Positions 1 to 7,008 of a stretch of DNA of 7,008 bases are shown in pieces. The DNA comes from an uncultured Lysobacteraceae bacterium (GTDB taxonomy: Bacteria > Pseudomonadota > Gammaproteobacteria > Xanthomonadales > Rhodanobacteraceae). The notes under the pieces are model-generated. The model had not been told where the DNA came from and made no database searches. It worked only from the letters and a program-made list of their open reading frames with translations. Where the stretch lies: positions 1 through 7,008 of the forward strand of contig CAMLSI010000283.1 in assembly GCA_946482585.1 (NCBI GenBank), read 5' to 3'. The translations under genes were made by a program, and so were the position numbers. Numbering within the stretch: position 1 is the first letter of the stretch; every line of letters begins with the position of its first letter.

Positions 1-167
1 GCGATCTCATGGGCGCGCCCGATCCGAAGAAGGCGGAGAAGGGCACGATCCGCGCCGACTTCGCCGACTCGATCGACGCGAACGCGGTACACGGTTCCGA
101 TTCCATCGAAAATGCAGCTGTGGAAATTGCGTACTTTTTTGCATCCACCGAGCTCTGCCCGCGCTGA
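1..167 (+). CDS. ndk: Nucleoside diphosphate kinase, C-terminal part (5' end outside window)
   Basis: This enzyme transfers the gamma phosphate from ATP to other nucleoside diphosphates through a phosphohistidine intermediate, balancing cytosolic NTP and dNTP pools. The visible 54 complete codons (reading from base 3, stop TGA at 165-167) give the end of the protein. They include the family active-site signature N-A-V-H-G-S-D-S, whose catalytic histidine codon is at 90-92. The closing pattern E-I-A-Y-F-F followed by E-L-C-P-R matches the usual Ndk C-terminus, where E. coli ends in a similar E-V-C-P-R-T-R. The start and the nucleotide-binding N-terminal part lie upstream of the window. Next to rlmN, 11 nt downstream, this is the usual gammaproteobacterial arrangement. 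Identification is firm; nothing in the visible part looks damaged. Confidence 0.95.
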   Translation, partial: DLMGAPDPKKAEKGTIRADFADSIDANAVHGSDSIENAAVEIAYFFASTELCPR

Positions 168-170
168 GGA
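166..170 (+). promoter_or_regulatory. Ribosome binding site of rlmN
   Basis: GAGGA overlaps the ndk stop codon and ends 8 nt before the GTG at 179. It is the best Shine-Dalgarno match nearby and supports that GTG over the in-frame GTGs at 185 and 188. Confidence 0.7.
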
Positions 171-178
171 ATGATCTG

Positions 179-1277
<1,099 letters not shown>

Positions 1278-1288
<11 letters not shown>

Positions 1289-2036
1289 GTTCGCGCTCGC
1301 GCTGTTGCTGATCCTCGGACTCGGTGCCTGCGCGAGCGCCGCGCCGCGCTCCAAGGCGAGCGAGAAGGCGCGCAGTGCGGCCGAGGTCCATGTCGCGCTC
1401 GGTCAGCGCTATCTGCAGCAGGGCAAGCTCGAGCTCGCGCTCGAGAAGCTCGAGAAGGCGCTGAAGTTCGATTCGTCTTACGTCGATGCGCACACCGTGA
1501 TCGCGGTGCTGTACGAGCGTATCAACGACCAGAAACAGGCGGCCGAGCACTATCGGCGTGCGGTCGAGCTCGCCCCGCGCAACGGTGCCGTGAACAACAA
1601 CTACGGCGCGTTCCTGTGCCGCGCCGGAAAGCTCGACGAGGCGGCGGTGCGTTTCTCCACCGCCGTCGCCGACCCGTTCTACCGGACCCCGGACGTGGCC
1701 TACGCGAATTCGGGCACCTGTTTCCAGCAGGCCGGCAAGTTCGATCGTGCCGAGCAGGACTTCCGCAAGGCGGTGGAGATCAATCCGAACAACAGCGAGG
1801 CTCTGTTCCACCTGGCCGGCGTGCTGTTCAGAAAGAGCGATTTCCTGCGCGCACGCGCGTTCCTGCAGCGGTTCGAAGCGCTCGGCGCACCGAGCGCCGA
1901 TGCGCTGCTGTTGGGGTTCAACATCGAAACCAGCCTCGGCAATGCGCGCGAAGCGAACGAGTACGCGCGGCGCCTGCGCAGCGAATTTCCGGATTCGCCG
2001 CAGCGGCAGAAGCTGGAACCGAGCACTCCGTCATGA
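1278..2036 (+). CDS. pilF: Type IV pilus biogenesis/stability lipoprotein PilF (PilW), TPR protein
   Basis: PilF is an outer-membrane lipoprotein (pilotin) that helps localise and multimerise the PilQ secretin, the pore for type IV pili. The 252-residue protein begins with a short basic segment, a Leu-rich hydrophobic stretch and a lipobox L15-G16-A17-C18, so Cys18 should be lipidated and the mature protein face the periplasm. The rest is a run of tetratricopeptide repeats, roughly 35-68, 69-102, 103-136, 138-171 and 172-205. Typical TPR residues are visible, such as [11 protein letters not shown] near 40-50 and the A-V-E-I-N-P-N-N segment around 165-172. Length is close to that of Pseudomonas PilF. 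The start at 1278 is preferred over an upstream in-frame TTG at 1224 because it puts the signal peptide at the N-terminus and has an AAGGA site. It overlaps rlmN by 11 nt and rodZ by 4 nt. The pilus role is inferred from family and context; other pilus genes are not in the window. Confidence 0.9.
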
Positions 2037-3196
2037 AACAAAGGCAAAAACGTTCGCACTCTGGCGCCGACGTTGCGGCGGCGCCCGCGATCCACCCCGT
2101 TCCTTCCCAAGACAGCGACCTGTTCTCCTTCGAACTCGCCTCCGCAGCGCAGCCGATGACCAGCCCACACGACGACAACTACACCGCAGCGGCCACGGAC
2201 AGTGCCGACGACATGCGCACGGACGTCTCCACGAACGCCGCCTATGCGGTTGCCGATGCCGGTCGCGAGCTGTTCGCGTTGCCGGCCGATGCGCAGCCCG
2301 AGAGCAGCCTGGGCCAACGCTTGCGCGAGGAGCGTGAGCGTCGCGGCTGGAATCTCGACGAAGTGTCGACGCGACTGCGCCTGCCGCAGCGTGTCGTCGC
2401 GACGCTCGAAAGCAACGATTTCGGGCGGATCGAGCACGACGTCTACCTCCGCGGCTACCTGGCGAGTTATGCACGCCTGCTCGGCATTCCGCTGCAGGCG
2501 GTCGATACCAAGGTTCGCGAGCGCAACGTCGCGCCACCGGCGCTCGTGGCGACCGGCCGCATTTCGCATTCGCGCTATCTGTTCCAGCGTTACTCGGTGC
2601 CGACGGTCTACGTGATCCTGACCGGCCTCATCGTGGCGCCGGCCGTATGGCTCGCGACGCACGGCGGGCTCGATCAGAACCTTGCACGTGTTTCGTCGCT
2701 GGAGCAGTCGTTGCCGCTGGAAACGCCGCCGATCGCCACGCCGTCTGCGCCGTCGACGACGACCGCGTCGAATACCGCCGCTGCATCGACGCCGGCGCCG
2801 AGCGCGTCGATGGAGGCCGCGAGCGCCGCCGAACTCCCGTTGATGGCTTCGATGGTGCCTGCGCTCAAGCATGAGGCCGCGCCGGCGACCGAACCCGTCG
2901 CGCCGGCGGTGGCAGGGCGTCACGAGATCACGCTGCGCCTCAAGGAAGCGAGCTGGGTCGAGCTCGTCGCCGCGGACGGCCGTCGCGTCGAATTCGGCCT
3001 GCTGGCCGCGGGCAGCAGCAAGACCTACACCGTCGATCAGCCGGTCAGCGTGCGTCTCGGCAACTCGGCAAACGCGGAACTGCTCGTCGACGGCAGGTCC
3101 GTCGATCTGGTGCCGTTCCGTCGCGCCGCAGTCGCCCATCTGAAGCTCGTCGACGGCACTGCGACGGCGCCGGGCGTGTCCGGCAGCGATAACTGA
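2033..3196 (+). CDS. rodZ: Cytoskeleton/cell-shape protein RodZ (HTH-TM-DUF4115)
   Basis: RodZ is a bitopic inner-membrane protein that binds the actin homologue MreB through its cytoplasmic helix-turn-helix domain and connects it to the wall-elongation machinery. The 387-residue product shows the family architecture: an HTH_25-type domain at about 92-152 (starting S-L-G-Q-R-L-R-E-E-R-E-R-R-G and including the conserved Y-L-R-G-Y-L-x-x-Y-A-R-L-L-G), a membrane segment at about 188-209, an Ala/Thr/Pro/Ser-rich periplasmic linker at about 211-295, and a C-terminal beta-rich DUF4115 domain at about 297-372. The ATG at 2033 shares an ATGA with the pilF stop, which suggests coupled translation, but no good Shine-Dalgarno sequence is visible. 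In-frame ATGs at 2156 and 2213 (Met42 and Met61) are alternatives, since the HTH usually begins near the N-terminus in the family. The long, Ala/Ser/Asp-rich N-terminal extension is therefore uncertain. The HTH in this family is a protein-interaction module, so a DNA-binding regulator is less likely. Confidence 0.9.
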   Translation: MKQRQKRSHSGADVAAAPAIHPVPSQDSDLFSFELASAAQPMTSPHDDNYTAAATDSADDMRTDVSTNAAYAVADAGRELFALPADAQPESSLGQRLREERERRGWNLDEVSTRLRLPQRVVATLESNDFGRIEHDVYLRGYLASYARLLGIPLQAVDTKVRERNVAPPALVATGRISHSRYLFQRYSVPTVYVILTGLIVAPAVWLATHGGLDQNLARVSSLEQSLPLETPPIATPSAPSTTTASNTAAASTPAPSASMEAASAAELPLMASMVPALKHEAAPATEPVAPAVAGRHEITLRLKEASWVELVAADGRRVEFGLLAAGSSKTYTVDQPVSVRLGNSANAELLVDGRSVDLVPFRRAAVAHLKLVDGTATAPGVSGSDN

Positions 3197-3198
3197 AT

Positions 3199-3235
3199 CG
3201 CCGCGCACCGCGCGCGGCGGCGACGCTGCGCGGCG
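3199..3235 (+). repeat. Competing GC-rich hairpins after rodZ (possible weak terminator)
   Basis: The arm CGCCGCGC at 3199-3206 can pair with GCGCGGCG at 3212-3219 (8 bp, 5-nt loop). Extended by one base to 3199-3207, it can instead pair with TGCGCGGCG at 3227-3235 (9 bp, 19-nt loop). The two folds exclude each other. No T-run follows, so this is not a canonical intrinsic terminator; it may attenuate transcription or stabilise the rodZ 3' end, or have no function. Confidence 0.4.
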
Positions 3236-3244
3236 GGCGCTTCC

Positions 3245-3253
3245 TGTTACTCT
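3245..3253 (+). promoter_or_regulatory. Possible extended -10 promoter for yfgM-bamB
   Basis: TGTTACTCT fits the extended -10 pattern TGnTAnnnT in an otherwise GC-rich spacer, and is one of its few AT-richer spots. No clear -35 box sits 17 nt upstream. If used, transcription would begin near 3260 and leave a leader of about 120 nt before yfgM. The match is weak. Confidence 0.25.
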
Positions 3254-3380
3254 ACGGCGCCCGCGCGCCGGCACCGTCGTCGGCGACGTATCGTCGGCGG
3301 AGCGGGGCCGGCGGCGTCCGGCAATGCCGCCACCTCTCGAAGAACCTGCCCGTCGCGGCAGACGCAACCTGGATTACGAC

Positions 3381-4070
3381 ATGGCTTTCGATCAGCTCGA
3401 CGAACACGAACAAAGCGAACTCGTGCGCAAATGGATGCGCGACAACGTTGCCTCGATCTTCGTAGGCATCGGCCTCGGTCTGCTGGTGATCTTCGGTTAT
3501 TTCCAGTGGCAGACACATAGGGCGCGGCAGAACGCACTGGCCGCCAACGAGTTCCAGAGCTTCGGCGCCGCCGTCGGCGCGAAGAACGAAGACGCCGCGA
3601 AGGCGGCGCTCGAGCGAATCCAGAAAGAACATGCGGACAGCACCTACGCCGTGCTCGCCGCCATCCGCTGGGCCGAAGGCGCGATCGCGCGCAAGGATCT
3701 GGCCGCGGCGGAACAATCGCTGCAATGGGCCTACGACCACGCGCGCAACGATGCCGTCAAGGGTATCGCCGGCCTCAATCTCGCCCGCGTCAAACTCGGC
3801 GCTGACAAGGCCGCCGATGCGCTGAAGCTGCTCGACGGCATGCCGGTCGGCGGCTATGCGTCCGCGATCGCCGAATTGCGCGGCGACATCCTCCTCGCAC
3901 AGGGCAAGCGCGATGAAGCGCGCACCGCCTACCAGGCGTCGATCGACGCGCTCGATCAAGCCGCGCCGAACCGTCAGGCGGTCGAGATGAAGCGCGACGA
4001 TCTCGGCACGACGGCCGCCGCCGCAGCGGCGCCGGCGGCTCCGCCGGCAGCGGAGAAGCAGAGCTCATGA
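3381..4070 (+). CDS. yfgM: YfgM-family inner-membrane TPR protein (ancillary SecYEG translocon subunit)
   Basis: YfgM is an inner-membrane protein with a periplasmic TPR-like domain; in E. coli it associates with SecYEG and the chaperone PpiD and helps hand secreted proteins to periplasmic chaperones. The 229-residue product opens with the acidic/basic family pattern D-E-H-E-Q-S-E-L-V-R-K-W-M-R-D-N (7-22), followed by one membrane helix (about 24-42) and a helical TPR_21-type domain (about 45-207). It ends in an Ala/Pro-rich tail (about 211-224) that is probably disordered. It is slightly longer than E. coli YfgM, mostly because of this tail. ATG 3381 is chosen because the protein then starts like the family; a weak GGA lies 7 nt upstream. 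An in-frame ATG at 3324 would add 19 residues of Arg/Pro-rich sequence not expected in the family. It ends in an ATGA overlap with bamB, as its usual partner in this locus. Confidence 0.9.
   Translation: MAFDQLDEHEQSELVRKWMRDNVASIFVGIGLGLLVIFGYFQWQTHRARQNALAANEFQSFGAAVGAKNEDAAKAALERIQKEHADSTYAVLAAIRWAEGAIARKDLAAAEQSLQWAYDHARNDAVKGIAGLNLARVKLGADKAADALKLLDGMPVGGYASAIAELRGDILLAQGKRDEARTAYQASIDALDQAAPNRQAVEMKRDDLGTTAAAAAAPAAPPAAEKQSS
4052..4058 (+). promoter_or_regulatory. Ribosome binding site of bamB, inside yfgM
   Basis: GGAGAAG in the last codons of yfgM ends 8 nt before the bamB ATG at 4067 and supports that start. Confidence 0.6.
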
Positions 4071-5236
4071 AGAAGTCGGTCTATCTGCTGAGCGGCCTCG
4101 CCGCGTTCGCACTGCTCGGCGGTTGCGGCTGGTTCAAGGGCAATTCGACCAAGCGCGAGAACATCGCCCAGCCCAAGGCCTTGGTCGAGCTCTCGCCGAC
4201 GCTGGTCGTCAAGGAAGCCTGGAGCCGCAGCATCGGCAAGGGCGCCGCGCGCTCCGGCATCCGCGTCACGCCGGCGCTGCGCGACGGCAGGCTCTACACG
4301 GCCGGCGTCGACGGCGAAGTCAGCGCGATCGATGCCGCGAGCGGCAAGGTGCTCTGGAATCGCGACGTCAAGCTCAAGCTCGCCGGCGGCCCCGGCGTCG
4401 GCGACGGGCTGATCGTCGTCGGCGGCATGGACGGCGACCTGCTTGCGCTCGATGCATCCAGCGGCGCCGAGCGCTGGCGCGTTCGCGTCGCGGCCGAAGT
4501 CGTCAGCGCGCCGGCCATCGATCGCAACGTCGTCTACGTCCGCACCAACGACGGCCGCGTCTACGCGTTCGACGCGAACGACGGCAAGCAGCGCTGGGTC
4601 AACGATCGCGGCACCGTGCCGCTGTTGTCGCTGCGCGGCAATGCGAGCCCGCGCGTCGCGGGCGATCTCGTCGTCAACGCGACCGATGCCGGCAAGGTCC
4701 TGGCGCTCCGCGCGAGCGACGGCGCGCCGGCCTGGGAGCAGGCGGTGGTCAGTGCGGAAGGCCGCACGGAAGTCGAGCGCCTCAGTGACGTCGACGGCGA
4801 TCTGAAGATCGACGGCGACGTGGTCTATGCCGCGGCGTATCACGGTCAGGTTGTCGCGCTGAGCCTGTCCAGCGGCCGCCCGCTCTGGAATCGCACGCTG
4901 TCGAGCTATACCAGCGTCGACGTGTCGGCGAGCCAGGTCTATGCCGTCGACGATCAGTCGCTGGTCTGGGCGCTCGATCGCGCGAGCGGCGCGTCGATGT
5001 GGAAGCAGGACGCGCTGCAGTATCGCTGGCTCAGCGGTCCTGCGGTGCAGGGCGACTACATCGTCGTCGGCGACGTGGAAGGTTACGTGCACTGGCTCGC
5101 GATTGCCGACGGCAAAGAAGCGGCACGCGAGCGGCTGTCCAAGCACGCGATCCGCGCGACGCCGGTCGTGCTCGGCGATACGGTCTACGTCGTCGACGAG
5201 AACGGCGAGCTCGGCGCCTACCGCGCGCAGCTTTGA
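4067..5236 (+). CDS. bamB: Outer-membrane protein assembly factor BamB
   Basis: BamB is a lipoprotein beta-propeller of the BAM complex, which folds and inserts beta-barrel proteins into the outer membrane; it binds the POTRA domains of BamA. The 389-residue protein starts with M-K-K, a hydrophobic stretch and a lipobox L17-G18-G19-C20. The mature +2 residue is glycine, not aspartate, which fits outer-membrane sorting. Repeated PQQ-like blades follow, recognisable by A-x-D-A-x-S-G-x-x-x-W patterns near 87-97, 127-137, 167-177, 215-223, 264-274 and 301-312. The L-S-L-R-G block (187-191) and R-L-S-D-V-D (238-243) align with the E. coli segments carrying the BamA-contact residues (Leu192, Leu194, Arg195, Asp246, Asp248), and those residues are kept. 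The start shares an ATGA with the yfgM stop. Nothing suggests a PQQ enzyme: there is no dehydrogenase domain and the length fits BamB. The gene was formerly called yfgL. Confidence 0.94.
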   Translation: MKKSVYLLSGLAAFALLGGCGWFKGNSTKRENIAQPKALVELSPTLVVKEAWSRSIGKGAARSGIRVTPALRDGRLYTAGVDGEVSAIDAASGKVLWNRDVKLKLAGGPGVGDGLIVVGGMDGDLLALDASSGAERWRVRVAAEVVSAPAIDRNVVYVRTNDGRVYAFDANDGKQRWVNDRGTVPLLSLRGNASPRVAGDLVVNATDAGKVLALRASDGAPAWEQAVVSAEGRTEVERLSDVDGDLKIDGDVVYAAAYHGQVVALSLSSGRPLWNRTLSSYTSVDVSASQVYAVDDQSLVWALDRASGASMWKQDALQYRWLSGPAVQGDYIVVGDVEGYVHWLAIADGKEAARERLSKHAIRATPVVLGDTVYVVDENGELGAYRAQL

Positions 5237-5242
5237 GTGTCG

Positions 5243-5262
5243 GCCGGCGGCTCGCCGCCGGC
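5243..5262 (+). terminator. Strong hairpin just after bamB (terminator-like, no T-run)
   Basis: GCCGGCGGC (5243-5251) and GCCGCCGGC (5254-5262) are perfect inverted repeats separated by TC; as RNA this gives an 8-bp GC stem with a CTCG tetraloop. It begins 7 nt after the bamB stop, where a terminator or 3'-end stabiliser is expected. No U-run follows, so intrinsic termination is uncertain. Confidence 0.45.
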
Positions 5263-5280
5263 GTGGTGGATATCCGAAAA

Positions 5281-5305
5281 GCCGGAATCGATCCTGGATT
5301 CCGGC
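5281..5305 (+). repeat. REP-like palindrome, GCCGGAATC arms
   Basis: GCCGGAATC (5281-5289) and GATTCCGGC (5297-5305) are perfect 9-bp inverted arms with a 7-nt spacer. The arm sequence, preceded by GAAAA, resembles the dispersed extragenic palindromes built on C-C-G-G-A-A-T that are common in high-GC proteobacteria. Copy number elsewhere cannot be seen here. Confidence 0.5.
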
Positions 5306-5308
5306 GTT

Positions 5309-5323
5309 CCCTCGAATCGAGGG
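5309..5323 (+). repeat. Short perfect dyad CCCTCGA-A-TCGAGGG
   Basis: Arms of 7 nt flank a single A, 3 nt after the preceding palindrome. The two may form one composite extragenic repeat unit of about 5281-5323. Confidence 0.45.
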
Positions 5324-5340
5324 GCGGCCCGACAGGTGCG

Positions 5341-5352
5341 CGGCACGTGCCG
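5341..5352. repeat. Perfect 12-bp palindrome CGGCACGTGCCG
   Basis: The 12 bases equal their own reverse complement, with a CACGTG core and no spacer. The form suits a dimeric DNA-binding protein site better than a hairpin, but chance is possible in such GC-rich sequence. Confidence 0.35.
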
Positions 5353-5361
5353 GGCGTAGTC

Positions 5362-5405
5362 ATGAGTGCGGACATCAGGACGGATTGCCGGCTGTCCGCG
5401 CTCAT
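5362..5405 (+). repeat. Long inverted repeat upstream of der
   Basis: ATGAGTGCGGACA (5362-5374) pairs with TGTCCGCGCTCAT (5393-5405) over 13 positions, with one T-G pair that would be a U-G wobble in RNA. The 18-nt loop contains a minor CGG/CCG stem (5381-5383 with 5388-5390). It is the longest inverted repeat noticed in the window and lies about 120 nt before the der start. Confidence 0.5.
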
Positions 5406-5449
5406 TCCCATACCGTCAGGCAACGGCATGTCCGGCTGGCGGCGGTGCA

Positions 5450-5465
5450 GGCCCGCGTTCGGGCC
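5450..5465 (+). repeat. Hairpin GGCCCG-CGTT-CGGGCC
   Basis: A perfect 6-bp GC stem with a 4-nt loop, 61 nt before der. It is followed by the overlapping 8-bp palindrome CGGTACCG (5465-5472). Confidence 0.4.
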
Positions 5466-5526
5466 GGTACCGATTCATCGTCGTTTCCAGGGCGCGATCG
5501 TGCGTCCGCTTCAGCAGGTTCCGCGC

Positions 5527-6924
5527 ATGTTGCCCGTCGTCGCTCTGGTCGGTCGTCCCAATGTCGGCAAGTCGACCTTGTTCAATGTGCTCACGCGCAC
5601 GCGTGACGCGCTCGTCGCCGATCAGCCCGGCCTCACGCGGGACCGCCACTACGGCATCTGCCACCTCGGCTCGCGTCCGTTCGTCGTCGTCGACACGGGC
5701 GGCCTTTCGGGCGAAGACGAAGGCATCGATGCACTGACCGCGAAGCAGGTGCAGCTCGCCGTAGACGAAGCCGCTGTCGTCGTGTTCGTGACGGATGCGC
5801 GCGCCGGACTGATGGCGCTCGATCGCGACATCCTTGCCGACCTGCGCAAGCGCGGCAAACCCATCGTCGTCGGCGTGAACAAGACTGACGGTCTCGACGA
5901 ACTTGCCAGTCTCGCCGATTTCGCCGCGCTCGGCCTCGGCTCGCTCGTGCCGCTCGCCGCTTCGCACGGTCGCGGCGTGGACGGACTGATCGAGGTCGTC
6001 GAACCGCATCTGCCCAGCGACGAGGACGGCGCGGAGCCGGCCGCCGACGAGGAGTTGGGCATCCGTGTCGCGATCGTCGGCCGCCCCAACGTCGGCAAGT
6101 CGACGCTGGTCAATCGCCTGCTCGGCGAAGACCGCGTCGTCGTTTCCGATATCGCCGGAACCACGCGCGATTCGATTCGCGTGCCCATCGTCCGCGACGG
6201 CAAGAAGTACACCCTGATCGACACCGCCGGCGTGCGCCGCCGCGCGCGCGTCGAAGAGGCGGTCGAGAAATTCAGCGTCATCAAGACGCTGCAGTCGATC
6301 GCCGCGGCACAAGTGGTCGTGCTGCTGCTCGATGCGGGCGAAGGCGTGTCGGAGCAGGACGCGACCCTGATCGGCCACGTGCTCAACGAGGCGCGTGCGC
6401 TGGTCGTCGTCGCGAACAAGTGGGACAACCTGACCACGTATCAGCGCGAGCAATGCGAGAAATCGCTGGAACGCCGCCTCGATTTCGTCGCCTGGGCGGA
6501 GCGCGTGTTCATCTCGGCCAAACACGGTTCCGGCCTGCGCGAGCTCATGAAGGCGATCGATCGCGCCCACACGTCGGCGACGAAGCAGTTCTCCTCGTCG
6601 GAGCTCAACAAGGCGATCGAAACGGCTTATGCGTCGTATCAGCCGCCGCTCGTGCGCGGCCATGCGCCGAAGCTGCGCTACGCGCATCCGGGCGGCACCA
6701 ATCCGCCGACGATCGTGATTCACGGTTCGCGCACCAAGCACCTGGCAGAAAGCTACCGGCGCTACCTCGAGAATTTCTTCCGCAAGCGCTTCAAGCTCGT
6801 CGGAACGCCGGTGCGGCTCGAGTTCCGCGAAGGCGCGAACCCCTTCGAGGGGCGCACGAACCCGCTCACCGAACGCCAGAAGAAGAAGCGGCAGCGCCTG
6901 ATGCGCCATGTCCGCCGGCGCTGA
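5527..6924 (+). CDS. der: Ribosome biogenesis GTPase Der (EngA), double-Era-like
   Basis: Der is an essential GTPase with two consecutive G domains and a C-terminal KH-like domain; it binds the 50S subunit and is needed for its maturation. The 465-residue protein has the usual length. G domain 1 shows P-loop G-R-P-N-V-G-K-S (9-16), D-T-G-G (56-59) and N-K-T-D (118-121). An acidic linker near 164-176 leads to G domain 2 with G-R-P-N-V-G-K-S (185-192), G-T-T-R-D (211-215), D-T-A-G (232-235) and N-K-W-D (297-300). The KH-like domain follows at about 355-436, including P-P-T-I-V-I-H-G (393-400), and the tail is strongly basic (448-465), as expected for an rRNA binder. All GTP-binding motifs are intact. 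ATG 5527 is chosen because the P-loop then sits at residue 9, as in the family; only a weak AGG (5516-5518) precedes it. The last 17 nt overlap mobA. Confidence 0.95.
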   Translation: MLPVVALVGRPNVGKSTLFNVLTRTRDALVADQPGLTRDRHYGICHLGSRPFVVVDTGGLSGEDEGIDALTAKQVQLAVDEAAVVVFVTDARAGLMALDRDILADLRKRGKPIVVGVNKTDGLDELASLADFAALGLGSLVPLAASHGRGVDGLIEVVEPHLPSDEDGAEPAADEELGIRVAIVGRPNVGKSTLVNRLLGEDRVVVSDIAGTTRDSIRVPIVRDGKKYTLIDTAGVRRRARVEEAVEKFSVIKTLQSIAAAQVVVLLLDAGEGVSEQDATLIGHVLNEARALVVVANKWDNLTTYQREQCEKSLERRLDFVAWAERVFISAKHGSGLRELMKAIDRAHTSATKQFSSSELNKAIETAYASYQPPLVRGHAPKLRYAHPGGTNPPTIVIHGSRTKHLAESYRRYLENFFRKRFKLVGTPVRLEFREGANPFEGRTNPLTERQKKKRQRLMRHVRRR

Positions 6925-7008
6925 GCGGCTCGCCGCGGTCGTGCTCGCGGGCGGCGCCGGCGCGCGCTTCGGCGGCGCCGACAAGGGCCTCGTCGCGTGG
7001 CGCGGCAA
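6908..7008 (+). CDS. mobA: Molybdenum cofactor guanylyltransferase MobA, N-terminal part (runs off window)
   Basis: MobA couples GTP to molybdopterin to form the guanine dinucleotide cofactor used by DMSO-reductase-family enzymes. Only 33 codons are visible, but they carry the nucleotide-binding signature V-V-L-A-G-G-x-G-x-R-F-G-G-x-D-K-G-L (residues 11-28), whose D-K-G-L ending is typical of MobA and not of IspD or sugar nucleotidyltransferases. An in-frame TGA at 6899-6901 forces the start to lie after it. ATG 6908 is the only good choice, because the next start-like codon, GTG 6941, would remove the first beta strand. The start is inside the last codons of der, in another frame, with a 17-nt overlap and no strong Shine-Dalgarno sequence, so translation may depend on coupling to der. 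A related molybdenum-hydroxylase CTP transferase (MocA-like) is a less likely alternative. Confidence 0.85.
   Translation, partial: MSAGAERLAAVVLAGGAGARFGGADKGLVAWRG

Larger units (their letters stand above)
3197..3380 (+). other. rodZ-yfgM intergenic region
   Basis: This 184-nt, very GC-rich spacer has no convincing gene. It holds strong self-complementary sequence just after rodZ, a possible extended -10 element near 3245-3253, and further short GC-rich dyads around 3266-3320. In many gammaproteobacteria ispG, and often hisS, lies here; neither is present and the gap is far too short to hide a gene remnant of note. Confidence 0.7.
5237..5526 (+). other. bamB-der intergenic region, rich in inverted repeats
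   Basis: This 290-nt gap contains no gene I can support. It carries at least six inverted repeats between 5243 and 5465, listed individually where notable. The der reading frame stays open through the whole gap and back into bamB (to 4999), with in-frame ATGs at 5362 and 5428, but the translation is Arg/Pro-rich and unlike any Der N-terminus. A weak sigma70-like pair, TTGCCG at 5385-5390 and CATACC at 5409-5414 with 18 nt between, is a poor promoter candidate for der. Confidence 0.6.

Noticed and set aside
1700..3367. 555-codon open frame on the minus strand opposite pilF and rodZ
   Set aside because: It is antisense to two well-identified genes, is extremely Arg-rich, and shows no recognisable motif.
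3324..3380. Upstream ATG for yfgM adding 19 residues
   Set aside because: The added Arg/Pro-rich segment does not resemble the family N-terminus, which starts just before the D-E-H-E-Q motif at the later ATG.
3974..5146. 390-codon minus-strand open frame opposite bamB
   Set aside because: It is an antisense shadow of bamB with Asp/Arg/Ala-rich low-information sequence.
5362..5526. N-terminal extension of Der from ATG 5362 or 5428
   Set aside because: Der proteins begin only a few residues before the first P-loop, and the extension is Arg/Pro-rich and overlaps the inverted repeats. Kept only as a start-calling caution.
5551..6105. Near-identical segments at 5551-5577 and 6079-6105
   Set aside because: These are the two P-loops of the tandem G domains of Der, a family feature and not a recent repeat or mobile element.
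5416..7008. Very long open frame (530 codons) on the minus strand opposite der
   Set aside because: It mirrors der codon by codon, has an Arg/Asp/Ala-biased composition with no domain, and arises from high GC third positions. der itself is certain.

Overview
This window is a compact, GC-rich, plus-strand gammaproteobacterial housekeeping cluster. In order it holds the 3' end of ndk, then rlmN, pilF, rodZ, yfgM, bamB, der and the 5' end of mobA. Every complete gene is recognised from its own motifs. The ndk-rlmN-pilF-rodZ-...-yfgM-bamB-der order is the conserved gammaproteobacterial arrangement. A type IV pilus pilotin (pilF), high GC and Ala/Arg-rich proteins fit Xanthomonadales (Lysobacteraceae/Rhodanobacteraceae-like), but that placement is inference from content and cannot be fixed from this window.

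Layout. Positions 1-167 encode the ndk C-terminus, including the catalytic histidine motif. rlmN (179-1288) follows 11 nt later with a clear Shine-Dalgarno sequence over the ndk stop. pilF (1278-2036) overlaps rlmN by 11 nt, and rodZ (2033-3196) overlaps pilF by an ATGA, so rlmN-pilF-rodZ looks like one translationally coupled unit. A 184-nt GC-rich gap (3197-3380) holds competing hairpins and a possible extended -10 promoter. yfgM (3381-4070) and bamB (4067-5236) are again ATGA-coupled. A 290-nt gap (5237-5526) is packed with inverted repeats and carries no convincing gene. der (5527-6924) follows, and mobA starts inside its last codons (6908 onward, cut by the window end). No gene-free stretch exceeds 300 nt.

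How the genes work together. Several products serve the cell envelope: PilF (outer-membrane lipoprotein for pilus secretin assembly), RodZ (inner-membrane link to MreB and cell shape), YfgM (periplasmic TPR protein at the Sec translocon) and BamB (outer-membrane beta-barrel assembly). RlmN and Der act on the ribosome, Ndk on nucleotide pools, and MobA on molybdenum cofactor.

I found no sign of an undescribed defence, mobile or biosynthetic system. The items most worth a second look are the absence of ispG and hisS between rodZ and yfgM, the dense inverted repeats upstream of der, and the long N-terminal extension of RodZ.
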